DNA of 25,005 bases, from positions 1 to 25,005 of the forward strand of contig CAZYYO010000036.1 of NCBI GenBank assembly GCA_964650965.1, read 5' to 3'. This document shows, piece by piece, positions 14,109-21,845 of this stretch. This DNA is from CAZYYO01 sp964650965. GTDB lineage: Bacteria > Bacillota > Clostridia > Lachnospirales > Lachnospiraceae. The translations under genes and the position numbers were made by a program. The number at the start of each line of letters is the position of its first letter. Positions within the stretch are counted from its first letter, which is position 1. The notes beneath the pieces are model-generated. The model was not told where the DNA came from. It made no database searches and saw only the letters and a list, made by a program, of their open reading frames with translations.

Positions 14109-15832
14109 GAGTCCACCTCCGAAATTTGTAATATCTCATATCTTGCCTGATGATCTAAAGGATTTCTGTGTTCATAGTCAAATCTCACATAATATGGTTT
14201 TCCCTTTACCGGTGCCTGTGCTAAGGTAGCCACCTCTTTTCCTGGGAATAAATAGGAAAAGGTCTCTACATGCATCAGCTTCCCTTTGGTTTCCAATCGT
14301 CGTTTTGCTTCCTTACTTATGATATCGAAAGGAGCAAACGTGGGTCTGGATTTTGCATTTTCCCGCCAATAAATATCAAAGGTTAATGCTTCTGCCATCA
14401 GCTGATGCTCCAGCATACCTTGGGCATCCACAAAATCCATTAGAATCTGACCCCGCTGGTTGCGATTGTGGCTTTTTAGAAATAACCCCTGCTTCTCATA
14501 ATAATCTCCCAATGCATCAAACATAAGAAACGCACTGTCATAGGCTGTTTCTAACACTTTAATGGCCATCAGAAACTGTCCACTGTTATAATATACCTCC
14601 AGCATTTCTTCTATCCGTTTCAGGCGAATAACATCAGAATAGGACAGCCACCGGGTACTTAATACCTCATATTGAGGTGTACTTTTGTAAATCAATCCAT
14701 ATTCTTCTCTCATATCATACATATAGGACCCTTTTAAGACCTTCAAGAAGCCCATTTGCAGCTGATTGGGCTTCAAGGCATAAATGGTATCAAAGGAGTT
14801 GGCAAAGCTGTTAATATCCTCAAAGGGCAGTCCGGCAATTAAGTCTAAATGCTGGTGAATGTTTTCCCCCTGCAAAACAGCCTTGGTTGTATTCTCCAAC
14901 CGTTTTAAATCCATGGTTCTTCTTATTTCCGTAATGGTCTTCTCATTGGTAGACTGGACACCAATCTCCAATTGAATCAGTCCCGGTCGCAGACTGTTAA
15001 GAAATGTGATTTCCTCTGCTGTCAGCAAATCAGCAGCAATTTCAAAATGGAAATTGGTGATGCCCTGATCCGCTTCCCTGATATATTTCCACACTGCCAT
15101 AGCATGCTCATGGTCACAGTTAAAGGTTCTGTCTACGAACTTCACCTGGGGAACCTGATGGTCAATAAAGAACTGAAGCTCTTTTTTCACCAGTGAAACA
15201 CTGCGAAATCGTAGGGATTTCTCTAGGGAAGACAAACAATAGCTGCAGCGAAACGGACAACCTCTGCTGCTTTCGTAATATACAATACGGTTCTTAAACG
15301 CTTCCATATTATCATAAGGAAAGGGAATATCATCCATATTCATAGCCGGTCGCACTCCCGTGTCCCAATAGCTTTCCTCCTCCAGGAAGGAAATCCCTAA
15401 AATATCCCCTAAGGTCAGCTTGTCTCCAGCAGGTACCTTCGTCCGCTCCTGATAGTATTCCAGCAGCTGCACAAAGGTCTGTTCTCCCTCTCCATACATA
15501 ATACCGGTTACACCAGGATGATGCCTGAGAAATATCTCCTTCTCATATGACACCTCAGGTCCTCCCACCCAGATTGGAAGATGAGGCATAAGCTTATGCA
15601 ATTCAGTAATCACCTGCTCCATAAAGGAAATATTCCAAATATAACAGGATAAGCATAACAGCTCAGGCTGCTTCTTATAAATCTCCGAAATCGCATAGTC
15701 AACATTCTGATTAATGGTAAATTCCTGTATTTCCACAGGATAACCGCACTTTGCGGCGTAGCCTTCCAGGCTGTATACAGCCAGATTGGAGTGTATATAC
15801 TTTGCATTCACTGCAACTAATAGCGTATTCAT
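14105..15832 (-). CDS. B12-binding-domain radical SAM protein (DUF4080 type)
   Basis: An N-terminal Rossmann-like B12-binding domain (about 1-140, with WVGGPEVSYEKE) precedes a radical SAM domain whose 4Fe-4S motif is C192-X3-C196-X2-C199 in SSRGCPFRCSYC. A C-terminal region (about 380-575) is of the type often annotated DUF4080. I see no DxHxxG cobalamin-ligand motif, so cobalamin, if bound, would lack the usual histidine ligand. The frame is open from a GTG at 15853, but the ATG at 15832 has AAGGAG 9 nt upstream and gives the usual N-terminus MNTLLVAVNAKYIHSNLAVY. The product is 575 aa. The substrate is unknown. It leads the operon with nth and the DnaQ-like nuclease, which hints at nucleic-acid metabolism only by association. 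Confidence 0.9.
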   Translation of the reverse strand: MNTLLVAVNAKYIHSNLAVYSLEGYAAKCGYPVEIQEFTINQNVDYAISEIYKKQPELLCLSCYIWNISFMEQVITELHKLMPHLPIWVGGPEVSYEKEIFLRHHPGVTGIMYGEGEQTFVQLLEYYQERTKVPAGDKLTLGDILGISFLEEESYWDTGVRPAMNMDDIPFPYDNMEAFKNRIVYYESSRGCPFRCSYCLSSLEKSLRFRSVSLVKKELQFFIDHQVPQVKFVDRTFNCDHEHAMAVWKYIREADQGITNFHFEIAADLLTAEEITFLNSLRPGLIQLEIGVQSTNEKTITEIRRTMDLKRLENTTKAVLQGENIHQHLDLIAGLPFEDINSFANSFDTIYALKPNQLQMGFLKVLKGSYMYDMREEYGLIYKSTPQYEVLSTRWLSYSDVIRLKRIEEMLEVYYNSGQFLMAIKVLETAYDSAFLMFDALGDYYEKQGLFLKSHNRNQRGQILMDFVDAQGMLEHQLMAEALTFDIYWRENAKSRPTFAPFDIISKEAKRRLETKGKLMHVETFSYLFPGKEVATLAQAPVKGKPYYVRFDYEHRNPLDHQARYEILQISEVDS

Positions 15833-15875
15833 ACCGTTCTGCTCCTTCTTCACGATAACGTAATATGCACCGAAT

Positions 15876-15907
15876 GAAAAAAAGCCCTCGGAATTCTCCG
15901 AAGGCTT
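15876..15907 (-). terminator. Intrinsic terminator of the MntP-like gene
   Basis: Arms 15882-15892 and 15897-15907 form an 11-pair stem with one G-T wobble around a 4-nt loop. On the minus strand it is followed by seven T residues. It lies 10 bp after the stop codon of the MntP-like gene and 44 bp before the radical SAM ATG. Confidence 0.93.
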
Positions 15908-15916
15908 CTATCATTC

Positions 15917-16501
15917 CTAAAACAATTGTAGCACACTGTGTAATAAGATTTCTACTCCTGCAATCCACAGCATTAATGCTCCTGCCACATAAGCAATGGT
16001 TTTGGATTCAAATCCGAAATGATATCCGGTATACAATCCTCCAATTACCACCAAAATAGAACAAATCAGAATGACCACCGCCATGAGAATCGCATTTGTT
16101 CCTATTAATCCGCAGGCACAGCCGGCACACAGGGTATAAAAGCTGGTAACGGCAATAATACGAATGTATTGCTTAACCTCTATATTTTCTCTTCGCTTCT
16201 CCTGAACAAATTCTCTTCGAATTGCTTTCACGATTAATCGTATTCCCAACAATCCAAAAATAACAACTGCTATCACATAGCCAAGCCATTGAGCATCATC
16301 CAAATATCCATAATTAGAGACAATCATACATACAAAATATCCAATATAAAATGTCACCATCTGCAATAATGTAATTAATGTGCAGGCAATAATCAGAGAC
16401 TTACGCTTCACCTCTGCAAGCATTGCCCCTTCTATCTCCATAGCCGCGAATATATCCAGACTGATTCCGGCAATAATTAATATATTTTCAAACCAGCTCA
16501 T
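15917..16501 (-). CDS. MntP/YtaF-like polytopic membrane protein
   Basis: A 194-residue protein with six hydrophobic spans in two halves of three, separated by a charged loop (RREFVQEKRRENIEVKQ, about 95-111). The N-terminal ISLDIFAAMEIEGAML aligns with the ...SMDAFAASIGKGATL motif of manganese exporter MntP, keeping its aspartate. The pseudo-repeat in the second half, TSxDAMAVG in MntP, here reads TSFYTLCAGCACG and lacks the acidic residue. It belongs to this superfamily, but Mn2+ export is uncertain. The ATG at 16501 follows AGGAGG closely. It has its own terminator and lies downstream of a tetR gene on the same strand, with palindromes in the gap, so TetR control is plausible. Confidence 0.75.
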   Translation of the reverse strand: MSWFENILIIAGISLDIFAAMEIEGAMLAEVKRKSLIIACTLITLLQMVTFYIGYFVCMIVSNYGYLDDAQWLGYVIAVVIFGLLGIRLIVKAIRREFVQEKRRENIEVKQYIRIIAVTSFYTLCAGCACGLIGTNAILMAVVILICSILVVIGGLYTGYHFGFESKTIAYVAGALMLWIAGVEILLHSVLQLF

Positions 16502-16553
16502 GTTTCCTCCTAAACTGATATCTTATGTAATGTAATACAGCAATCTTAGTATA

Positions 16554-16614
16554 GAAAAGCTTTTCAAATGTATACATATGCAATTTTTTTTAACTGTATT
16601 AAATTAGTATACAT
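16554..16614. promoter_or_regulatory. Palindromes upstream of the MntP-like gene (candidate operators)
   Basis: The 135-bp gap between tetR and the MntP-like gene holds GAAAAGCTTTTC (16554-16565, perfect palindrome), ATGTATACAT (16568-16577, perfect) and a second GTATAC core at 16607-16612. A possible minus-strand promoter has TATACT (16548-16553) 17 bp from a TGTATA that overlaps the ATGTATACAT palindrome. A similar 14-bp palindrome lies at 16684-16697 inside tetR. Such sites fit a dimeric repressor such as the neighbouring TetR; binding is inference. Confidence 0.45.
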
Positions 16615-16636
16615 TTCTATTCTTTTGTATATCCTG

Positions 16637-17206
16637 CTACTTTAAATCTTTTAAAATATCGGAAATCGAACGGTTAATGATGAGGATGTATACATCCACA
16701 ACCTCATTTACTGGAACTTCCATTCCACTTTGAATCCACTGTACACTGGCATAGCATAACGACTGTGCATAAAAGTCTGCTACCAGCTCAGGAGTCAGCC
16801 ATGGATATTTCTTTCCTTGTGCCTTATCATACTCCGCTAAATGATTCAGCAAAATATCAGCCACGCAATTTTTCAGAACCTCCACAAAGGAATTCTGGCC
16901 TTCTAGACGAATGGCCTTCATATAGAATTCTTTTTCCTTCTCCATTGCTGTAAGAACAAAGGTCACGCCCTCCTTCACCAAACCGGTTTCTACCAGAGGG
17001 ATAATTGGCTCCATTAATTCCTTTTGTACAATCCACTCCAAGAGCTCATATTTATCTTGGAAGTGATTATAAAAGGTTGGCCGGATTACTCCGGCCTTGT
17101 CTGTTATTTCTTTAATTGTGATTTTGTCAATTGGTCTGGTAATTGCCAGTTCCTTAAAGCTTTCTGCCAAAAGGATGTCAATTGCATTCTTCCCCTGACT
17201 TGTCAT
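16637..17206 (-). CDS. TetR/AcrR family transcriptional regulator
   Basis: The N-terminal helix-turn-helix (about residues 12-60) contains KITIKEITDKAGVIRPTFYN followed by HFQDKYELLEWIV, the standard TetR recognition helix and hinge. The C-terminal ligand domain (about 65-189) is variable and gives no ligand. Length 189 aa is typical. The ATG at 17206 uses AGGTGA, which overlaps the stop region of the HD-GYP gene 8 bp upstream, so the two are cotranscribed. It is followed by the MntP-like gene, whose promoter region carries palindromes. The likely targets are its own operon and that membrane protein; this is inference from context. Confidence 0.93.
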   Translation of the reverse strand: MTSQGKNAIDILLAESFKELAITRPIDKITIKEITDKAGVIRPTFYNHFQDKYELLEWIVQKELMEPIIPLVETGLVKEGVTFVLTAMEKEKEFYMKAIRLEGQNSFVEVLKNCVADILLNHLAEYDKAQGKKYPWLTPELVADFYAQSLCYASVQWIQSGMEVPVNEVVDVYILIINRSISDILKDLK

Positions 17207-17214
17207 ACATTCAC

Positions 17215-18264
17215 CTACATCATAAGTCTTACGATTGTTAAATGGAGTGCGTCTCGATCTGTTTTCAGATTAAGAGACTCTCCTGTTTCTAATATTTTCA
17301 CAGTGGGTCTTAAGATAAATCCCATGTGATTTTTGGTAACAATGGCCCGTCTGCCGTCTGATAACTCCACTTCACATCCAACCGGATATACGCACAGCTC
17401 ATTTGCCATTACCTTCACAATATATGGGTCAAACTCCATGCCGCTTCTTCCCATAATATACTCCATAACCTCTGATGGAAGGTATGGTGCATGATACGGA
17501 CGCTTTGATGTCATAGCATCATATACATCTGCAGCCTTTAAAATCTTGGAATTACGTATCAATTCCCGTCCCGTCTTATGCATGGGATATCCATAACCGT
17601 TGTACCATTCGTGGTGCTCATACACCGCTCTTAGCACAGTTTCAGGGAAATGATAATTTTTCTTCAGAAATTCGTACCCTTCTTTTGGGTGCTCCATCAT
17701 ACGGATTCGTTCTTCCTCATTTAATTTTCGTGGTGCATTGATCAACTTAGGGTCAATAAACACCTTACCAATATCATGAAGAAATCCGGAAGTAACCAAA
17801 TACTGCAGCTCACTCTCGCCCAGAGAGCATTTTGCTCCTATTACTCCAGCAAGAATGGCAACATTAACAGAATGAAAATATGTATATCCATCATAGGTCT
17901 TTAACTCTACTAGATTATACATAACATCATCATGATCTAACACGTCATTTACAACTTTATTTACAATATTGCAGATATGCTCTTCTTCCGAAGGCAGCTC
18001 CTGCTCCTGAGCCCTCATGAAGATTTCTCGAACAAGCGTAACTGCTGTCTTCTTCACCTCTGGCCGGACAACCTCCTGAATCTGGATGTCCTTTGAGAAC
18101 TCGTCATCAATATATACTCCTGGAATTCCAAGAAATGCAATATAAGAAATATTTTCTTCCGACAGTAACAGACGCTTAGCTAAAAGCATTCTTCCAGCAG
18201 CGTCGTGAATATCCTGTCCCAGTATCATTCCATTTTTCAACTGGTCAACGGGAATGTATCTCAT
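17215..18264 (-). CDS. HD-GYP domain protein, predicted cyclic-di-GMP phosphodiesterase
   Basis: The HD-GYP domain spans about 110-310. Metal-binding and signature residues are H131, HDIGK (H163, D164), the HPKEGYEFL helix, HHE (217-219) and NGYGYP (GYP 225-227), then KAADVYDAMTSKRPY. These are the residues needed for hydrolysis of cyclic-di-GMP. The first 60 residues (IPVDQLKNGMILGQDIHDAAG) form the small N-terminal domain common in this class, and the last 45 form an added beta-rich tail. There are no membrane spans or receiver domain, so it is cytoplasmic with an unknown input. The ATG at 18264 has AAGGAG at 7 nt. The tetR gene follows after 8 bp. Physical coupling with a TetR is less common than coupling with GGDEF proteins. 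Confidence 0.94.
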   Translation of the reverse strand: MRYIPVDQLKNGMILGQDIHDAAGRMLLAKRLLLSEENISYIAFLGIPGVYIDDEFSKDIQIQEVVRPEVKKTAVTLVREIFMRAQEQELPSEEEHICNIVNKVVNDVLDHDDVMYNLVELKTYDGYTYFHSVNVAILAGVIGAKCSLGESELQYLVTSGFLHDIGKVFIDPKLINAPRKLNEEERIRMMEHPKEGYEFLKKNYHFPETVLRAVYEHHEWYNGYGYPMHKTGRELIRNSKILKAADVYDAMTSKRPYHAPYLPSEVMEYIMGRSGMEFDPYIVKVMANELCVYPVGCEVELSDGRRAIVTKNHMGFILRPTVKILETGESLNLKTDRDALHLTIVRLMM

Positions 18265-18308
18265 TGGTTAACTCCTTATCCACTTGGTATCTAATACCTT
18301 AAGAGAAC

Positions 18309-18337
18309 AATATAGCATAAATACCCATCTGGGTAAA
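18309..18337 (-). promoter_or_regulatory. Probable promoter of the HD-GYP-tetR operon
   Basis: On the minus strand an extended -10 (TGCTATATT; core 18309-18314) lies 17 bp from TTTACC (18332-18337). A small hairpin (GGTAT/ATACC, 18286-18298) follows in the short leader. Confidence 0.6.
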
Positions 18338-18361
18338 TACTTTTTAAAAAATTCTCATGGC

Positions 18362-18592
18362 TTACTCATCAAATTCTACCGTTACAAAAAAACCCTTTTG
18401 TGTTTCCTTCACATCTACGACTTTTCCTTCTCTGGATGTTAACCGCTGCAGTGTACTGTAGTTTCCAGACATGGCATATGCCTTACCTAATGTATAATAA
18501 TAGGAGTTGGGTAATTTCCCCTCTGTTACTGGAAGAACATCCCCCTCTTTCAGAAGACCTGTCCGTTCCATTTTAAATTCCATTTGTCTCAT
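18362..18592 (-). CDS. Small protein of unknown function (76 aa)
   Basis: Not recognised. The product is soluble and mostly beta-like, with charged N-terminus MEFKMERTG, a central LPNSYYYTLGKAYAMSGNYS and an acidic end (VTVEFDE). There are no cysteines and no membrane segment. Two starts are possible: the ATG at 18592, with GGTGA upstream, or the in-frame ATG at 18583, with AGGGA at 9 nt. It begins 18 bp after the DUF308 gene and is probably cotranscribed. The reading frame is supported by spacing, codon use like its neighbours and the absence of any competing gene. It may be a conserved small cytoplasmic protein of Lachnospiraceae, but I cannot verify that. Confidence 0.75.
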   Translation of the reverse strand: MRQMEFKMERTGLLKEGDVLPVTEGKLPNSYYYTLGKAYAMSGNYSTLQRLTSREGKVVDVKETQKGFFVTVEFDE

Positions 18593-18610
18593 TCCCTGTC
18601 ACCAGCGCCT

Positions 18611-19195
18611 CTATTGATAATCTTCTACGTCTTCTTCGTGGAGGATTTGAGAATCTACCACCACATCCTTTGCAGCCCTGGTTACCTTGTGCACAATAAA
18701 CATATCTGACAGGCCATCATAAATCATCATAATGCCAATGACAATCATGCCAATCACTACCAAACCAAAGGCATTGCAGATGCAAATAACACCACAAATC
18801 AGATTCAATGCCGCCATAAGTAAAATGCTCCACCAATTGTTCGCCTGGTTTGCTTTTGCCTCTAATGCCAAAGCCACATCCTGCACGCCATGAACCACCA
18901 GAAGAACACCAATGGCAATGGGAATAATCTGTGCTACAATGGTAGGGCTTACAAAAATCCATACACCAATCAGGGCGATAACAAGAGATACAACCATTCC
19001 CATATATTTTCCAGTAGGAGTGATTAATTTACTAATAAAGTTAATTGCCCCAGCATCAATTAAGATAACTGCTAACACCCGGGCGAACAAAATGGTAACC
19101 TGTGCCGGCCAAAATACAAATAATACACCAATTGCAATACTAAGTACTGCGGACAAGGTAACATCAATTTTCATATTCTTTAATTTTTCTTTCAT
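18611..19195 (-). CDS. DUF308/HdeD-like membrane protein
   Basis: A 194-residue protein with six hydrophobic helices in pairs (for example LSAVLSIAIGVLFVFWP, VVSLVIALIGVWIFVSP and LNLICGVICICNAFGLVVIG), the repeating pattern of the HdeD/DUF308 family. HdeD of E. coli is linked to acid resistance, but most family members have no known function. The acidic C-terminal tail (HEEDVEDYQ) should be cytoplasmic. The ATG at 19195 follows AGGAG at about 9-10 nt. It heads a two-gene unit with the 76-aa protein and is separated from the kdgK operon by a bidirectional terminator. Confidence 0.88.
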   Translation of the reverse strand: MKEKLKNMKIDVTLSAVLSIAIGVLFVFWPAQVTILFARVLAVILIDAGAINFISKLITPTGKYMGMVVSLVIALIGVWIFVSPTIVAQIIPIAIGVLLVVHGVQDVALALEAKANQANNWWSILLMAALNLICGVICICNAFGLVVIGMIVIGIMMIYDGLSDMFIVHKVTRAAKDVVVDSQILHEEDVEDYQ

Positions 19196-19241
19196 TTATC
19201 CCATCTCCTACTTGAATCTTGAAAATTTCTCACTAGAATTT

Positions 19242-19270
19242 ATTCTACCACCAATCGTAAAATGTTTCCA
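19242..19270 (-). promoter_or_regulatory. Possible promoter of the DUF308 gene
   Basis: On the minus strand TGGAAA (19265-19270) and TAGAAT (19242-19247) are 17 bp apart. They lie about 47 bp before the ATG and downstream of the kdgK-side terminator. The match is moderate. Confidence 0.4.
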
Positions 19271-19324
19271 TTAAAAATGTGTTAAGCAAGCCACTTTTAT
19301 AATAAAGTTTTTTATCCCATAATC

Positions 19325-19358
19325 AAAAAAGACCCAGTCGGGGGAAAGGGTCTTTTTT
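19325..19358 (-). terminator. Strong terminator after kdgK, probably bidirectional
   Basis: Eleven perfect pairs (19325-19335 with 19348-19358, AAAAAAGACCC) surround a 12-nt loop. Each side of the stem supplies a run of six T residues on one strand, so it can work in both directions. It ends the glucuronate operon 40 bp after the kdgK stop codon. Confidence 0.94.
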
Positions 19359-19397
19359 GCTCTATATTTTTAGGATAAATTAGGAATTAACAAATTA

Positions 19398-20423
19398 CTA
19401 TCTCTGAACTCGGCCGGAACCATCTCCACCAGCCAGTTTCAGTACTTCATCCATAGAAACCATATTGTAATCGCCTTCTACAGAGTGTTTCAGACAGGAT
19501 GCTGCTACTGCAAACTCAATGGTGTTTTGAGCATCATATCCGTTTAAGCATGCAGCAATTAAGCCGCCGCCAAAGCTGTCGCCGCCGCCAACACGGTCAA
19601 CGATGTGCATTTTATATTTTTTACTAAAGTAATAGTCAGCTCCGTCATATAACATAGCAGACCAGTTATTGTCATTTGCAGAAAGAGACTCACGAAGGGT
19701 AATTGCAACCTTGGAGAATCCAAAGCGTTCTGCTAACTGTTTTGCAACGTCCTTGTAACCTTCATGGTTTACTGTTCCGGTGGTAACATCCGTATCTGCT
19801 GCCTTAATTCCGAAGACATCTGCTGCATCCTCTTCATTTGCAATACATACATCTACGTACTGGCATAATTCTGCCATTACCTGACCAGCCTTTTCCTTAG
19901 ACCACAGCTTATTTCTGTAGTTTAAGTCACAGGAAATTGTAATGCCCATATCTTTTGCTGCCTTACAAGCTTCTAAACAGATTGCTGCCACCTCATCATT
20001 TAATGCTGGAGTAATTCCTGTAAAATGGAACCATTCAACGCCTTCAAAAATGCTCTTCCAGTCAAAGTCACTCTTGGTAGCTGTGGCAATTGCAGAGCCT
20101 GCACGGTCATAAATAACCTTGGATGGTCTCTGAGAAGCGCCCTTCTCTAAGTAATAAATACCTACTCTATCGCCACCACGTACAATCTTGGTGGTATCTA
20201 CGCCATATTTTCTAAGAGAATTTACTGCTGCCTGTCCAATTTCATGTGCTGGAAGCTTGGTTACGAATGCTGCATCAAATCCGTAATTTGCCAGAGATAC
20301 AGCAACATTTGCCTCTCCACCACCATAGGTTGCTCCAAAGGTCTCAGCCTGAACGAAACGATAATATCCCTCTGGTGCCAGTCTTAACATTAATTCTCCA
20401 AATGTAACTACTTTCTTTGCCAT
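19398..20423 (-). CDS. kdgK: 2-keto-3-deoxygluconate kinase
   Basis: Phosphorylates 2-keto-3-deoxygluconate to KDPG with ATP. This is a PfkB-family sugar kinase of 341 aa. The N-terminus VTFGELMLRLAPEGYYRFVQ and the GGGEANVAVSLANYG sugar-binding segment are typical of KdgK. The second PfkB signature, DRVGGGDSFGGGLIAACL, contains catalytic base D282. The ATG at 20423 follows a perfect AAGGAGG. It is the last gene of the operon, 12 bp after uxaC. Other PfkB kinases are possible by fold alone, but the neighbours (uxuA, eda, uxaC) settle the assignment. Confidence 0.95.
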   Translation of the reverse strand: MAKKVVTFGELMLRLAPEGYYRFVQAETFGATYGGGEANVAVSLANYGFDAAFVTKLPAHEIGQAAVNSLRKYGVDTTKIVRGGDRVGIYYLEKGASQRPSKVIYDRAGSAIATATKSDFDWKSIFEGVEWFHFTGITPALNDEVAAICLEACKAAKDMGITISCDLNYRNKLWSKEKAGQVMAELCQYVDVCIANEEDAADVFGIKAADTDVTTGTVNHEGYKDVAKQLAERFGFSKVAITLRESLSANDNNWSAMLYDGADYYFSKKYKMHIVDRVGGGDSFGGGLIAACLNGYDAQNTIEFAVAASCLKHSVEGDYNMVSMDEVLKLAGGDGSGRVQR

Positions 20424-20435
20424 TTTATATCCTCC

Positions 20436-21830
20436 TTAAATTTCAAAATAACGCTTTGCATTTCTATAAGAGATTCCTTCAATAATCTTCTGTAAAGATT
20501 TCTCATCTGCCGGATATTCTCCATTTTCTACCCATCCACCAATTAATTCACAGGCAATCCGTCTGAAATATTCATGTCTGGTGTAGGATAAGAAGCTTCT
20601 AGAATCTGTAAGCATTCCCACAAAATTACCTAACAGTCCCAGATTTGCAAGGCTTGTCATCTGCTCCATCATTCCCGTCTTGTTGTCATTAAACCACCAT
20701 GCACTGCCCTGCTGAATCTTGCCAACACACTCTGGGCTTTGGAAACATCCAATAATTGTTCCAATAGCGGCATTGTCAATCGGATTCAGGGAATAAATGA
20801 TCGTCTTAGGTAATTCATCAGTATAAGCCAAAACATTTAAGAAATCCGCCAGCTCATTGATTGGTGCACTTGTGGAAATGCTGTCAAATCCGGTATCTGG
20901 TCCTAAAGCTTCAAATTTCTTCTGGTTATTATCCCGTTTCACTCCGTAGTGAAGCTGCATAACCCAGTTTAATCTATGATATTCCTGTCCTAAATAAGTA
21001 AGAAGTGCCATTTTGTATTGGTTCTCTTCTTGCTTCGTAAGGGTATCTCCTGCCATCTTCTTGGCGAAAATCTGCTCCACCTGTGCTTCTGTTGCCGGTG
21101 CATATGCTACATATTCCAATCCATGATCACTAATGCAGCAGCCTCTCTCATGAAAGAATTCCATTCTCTTATGAAGTGCCAGCTTCACATCTGCAAAGCT
21201 TGTAATATCAAGATCTGCTGCAACGGCTAACTGCTCCATGTAATCGCAAAAAGTATCCTTCTCAATAGCAACGGCCTTGTCCGGTCTCCATGCTGGAAGC
21301 ACCTTCACCTGAAATGTCTTGTCATCTGCAATTTGCTTATGGTACTCCAGAGAATCAATCGGATCATCTGTTGTTGCAAGCATTTCTACGTTGGAATCTA
21401 GAATTAACTGTCTTGCAGATGTGTGTGCCAGCTTCTCGTTACATAGATTCCATACTTCTTCTGCTGTTTCCCCATTTAATGCTCCGGTATATCCAAAATA
21501 TCTCTGAAGCTCTAAGTGACTCCAATGATACAGGGGATTTCCCACTGCCATCTCTAAGGTCTCAGCCCATTTCTGGAATTTCTCCCGGTCTGTTGCATCT
21601 CCGGTGATATATTTCTCCTCTACACCATTAGAGCGCATCTGACGCCATTTATAGTGATCTCCACCTAGCCATACTTCTGTAATATTCTTAAACTTCTTAT
21701 CCTCTGCAATCTCCTGAGGATTAATATGGCAATGATAATCAATAATTGGCAGTTCTGCTGCATACTGGTAGTAGAGCTTCTTTGCTGTCTCTGTAGACAG
21801 CAGGAAATCTTCATCCATAAATTTCTTCAT
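20436..21830 (-). CDS. uxaC: Glucuronate (uronate) isomerase
   Basis: Converts D-glucuronate to D-fructuronate, and in many organisms D-galacturonate to D-tagaturonate. This is an amidohydrolase-like TIM barrel of 464 aa, the usual length. The metal-binding IIDYHCHINPQEIAED motif lies near the N-terminus, and TDDPIDSLEYHKQ, LHYGVKRDNN and LTDSRSFLSYTRHEYFRR are characteristic. The ATG at 21830 has GGAG at about 9 nt. It lies 15 bp after eda. No tagaturonate reductase or altronate dehydratase is encoded here, so the operon handles the glucuronate branch. Confidence 0.96.
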   Translation of the reverse strand: MKKFMDEDFLLSTETAKKLYYQYAAELPIIDYHCHINPQEIAEDKKFKNITEVWLGGDHYKWRQMRSNGVEEKYITGDATDREKFQKWAETLEMAVGNPLYHWSHLELQRYFGYTGALNGETAEEVWNLCNEKLAHTSARQLILDSNVEMLATTDDPIDSLEYHKQIADDKTFQVKVLPAWRPDKAVAIEKDTFCDYMEQLAVAADLDITSFADVKLALHKRMEFFHERGCCISDHGLEYVAYAPATEAQVEQIFAKKMAGDTLTKQEENQYKMALLTYLGQEYHRLNWVMQLHYGVKRDNNQKKFEALGPDTGFDSISTSAPINELADFLNVLAYTDELPKTIIYSLNPIDNAAIGTIIGCFQSPECVGKIQQGSAWWFNDNKTGMMEQMTSLANLGLLGNFVGMLTDSRSFLSYTRHEYFRRIACELIGGWVENGEYPADEKSLQKIIEGISYRNAKRYFEI

Positions 21831-21845
21831 GTGTTCTACTCCGTT

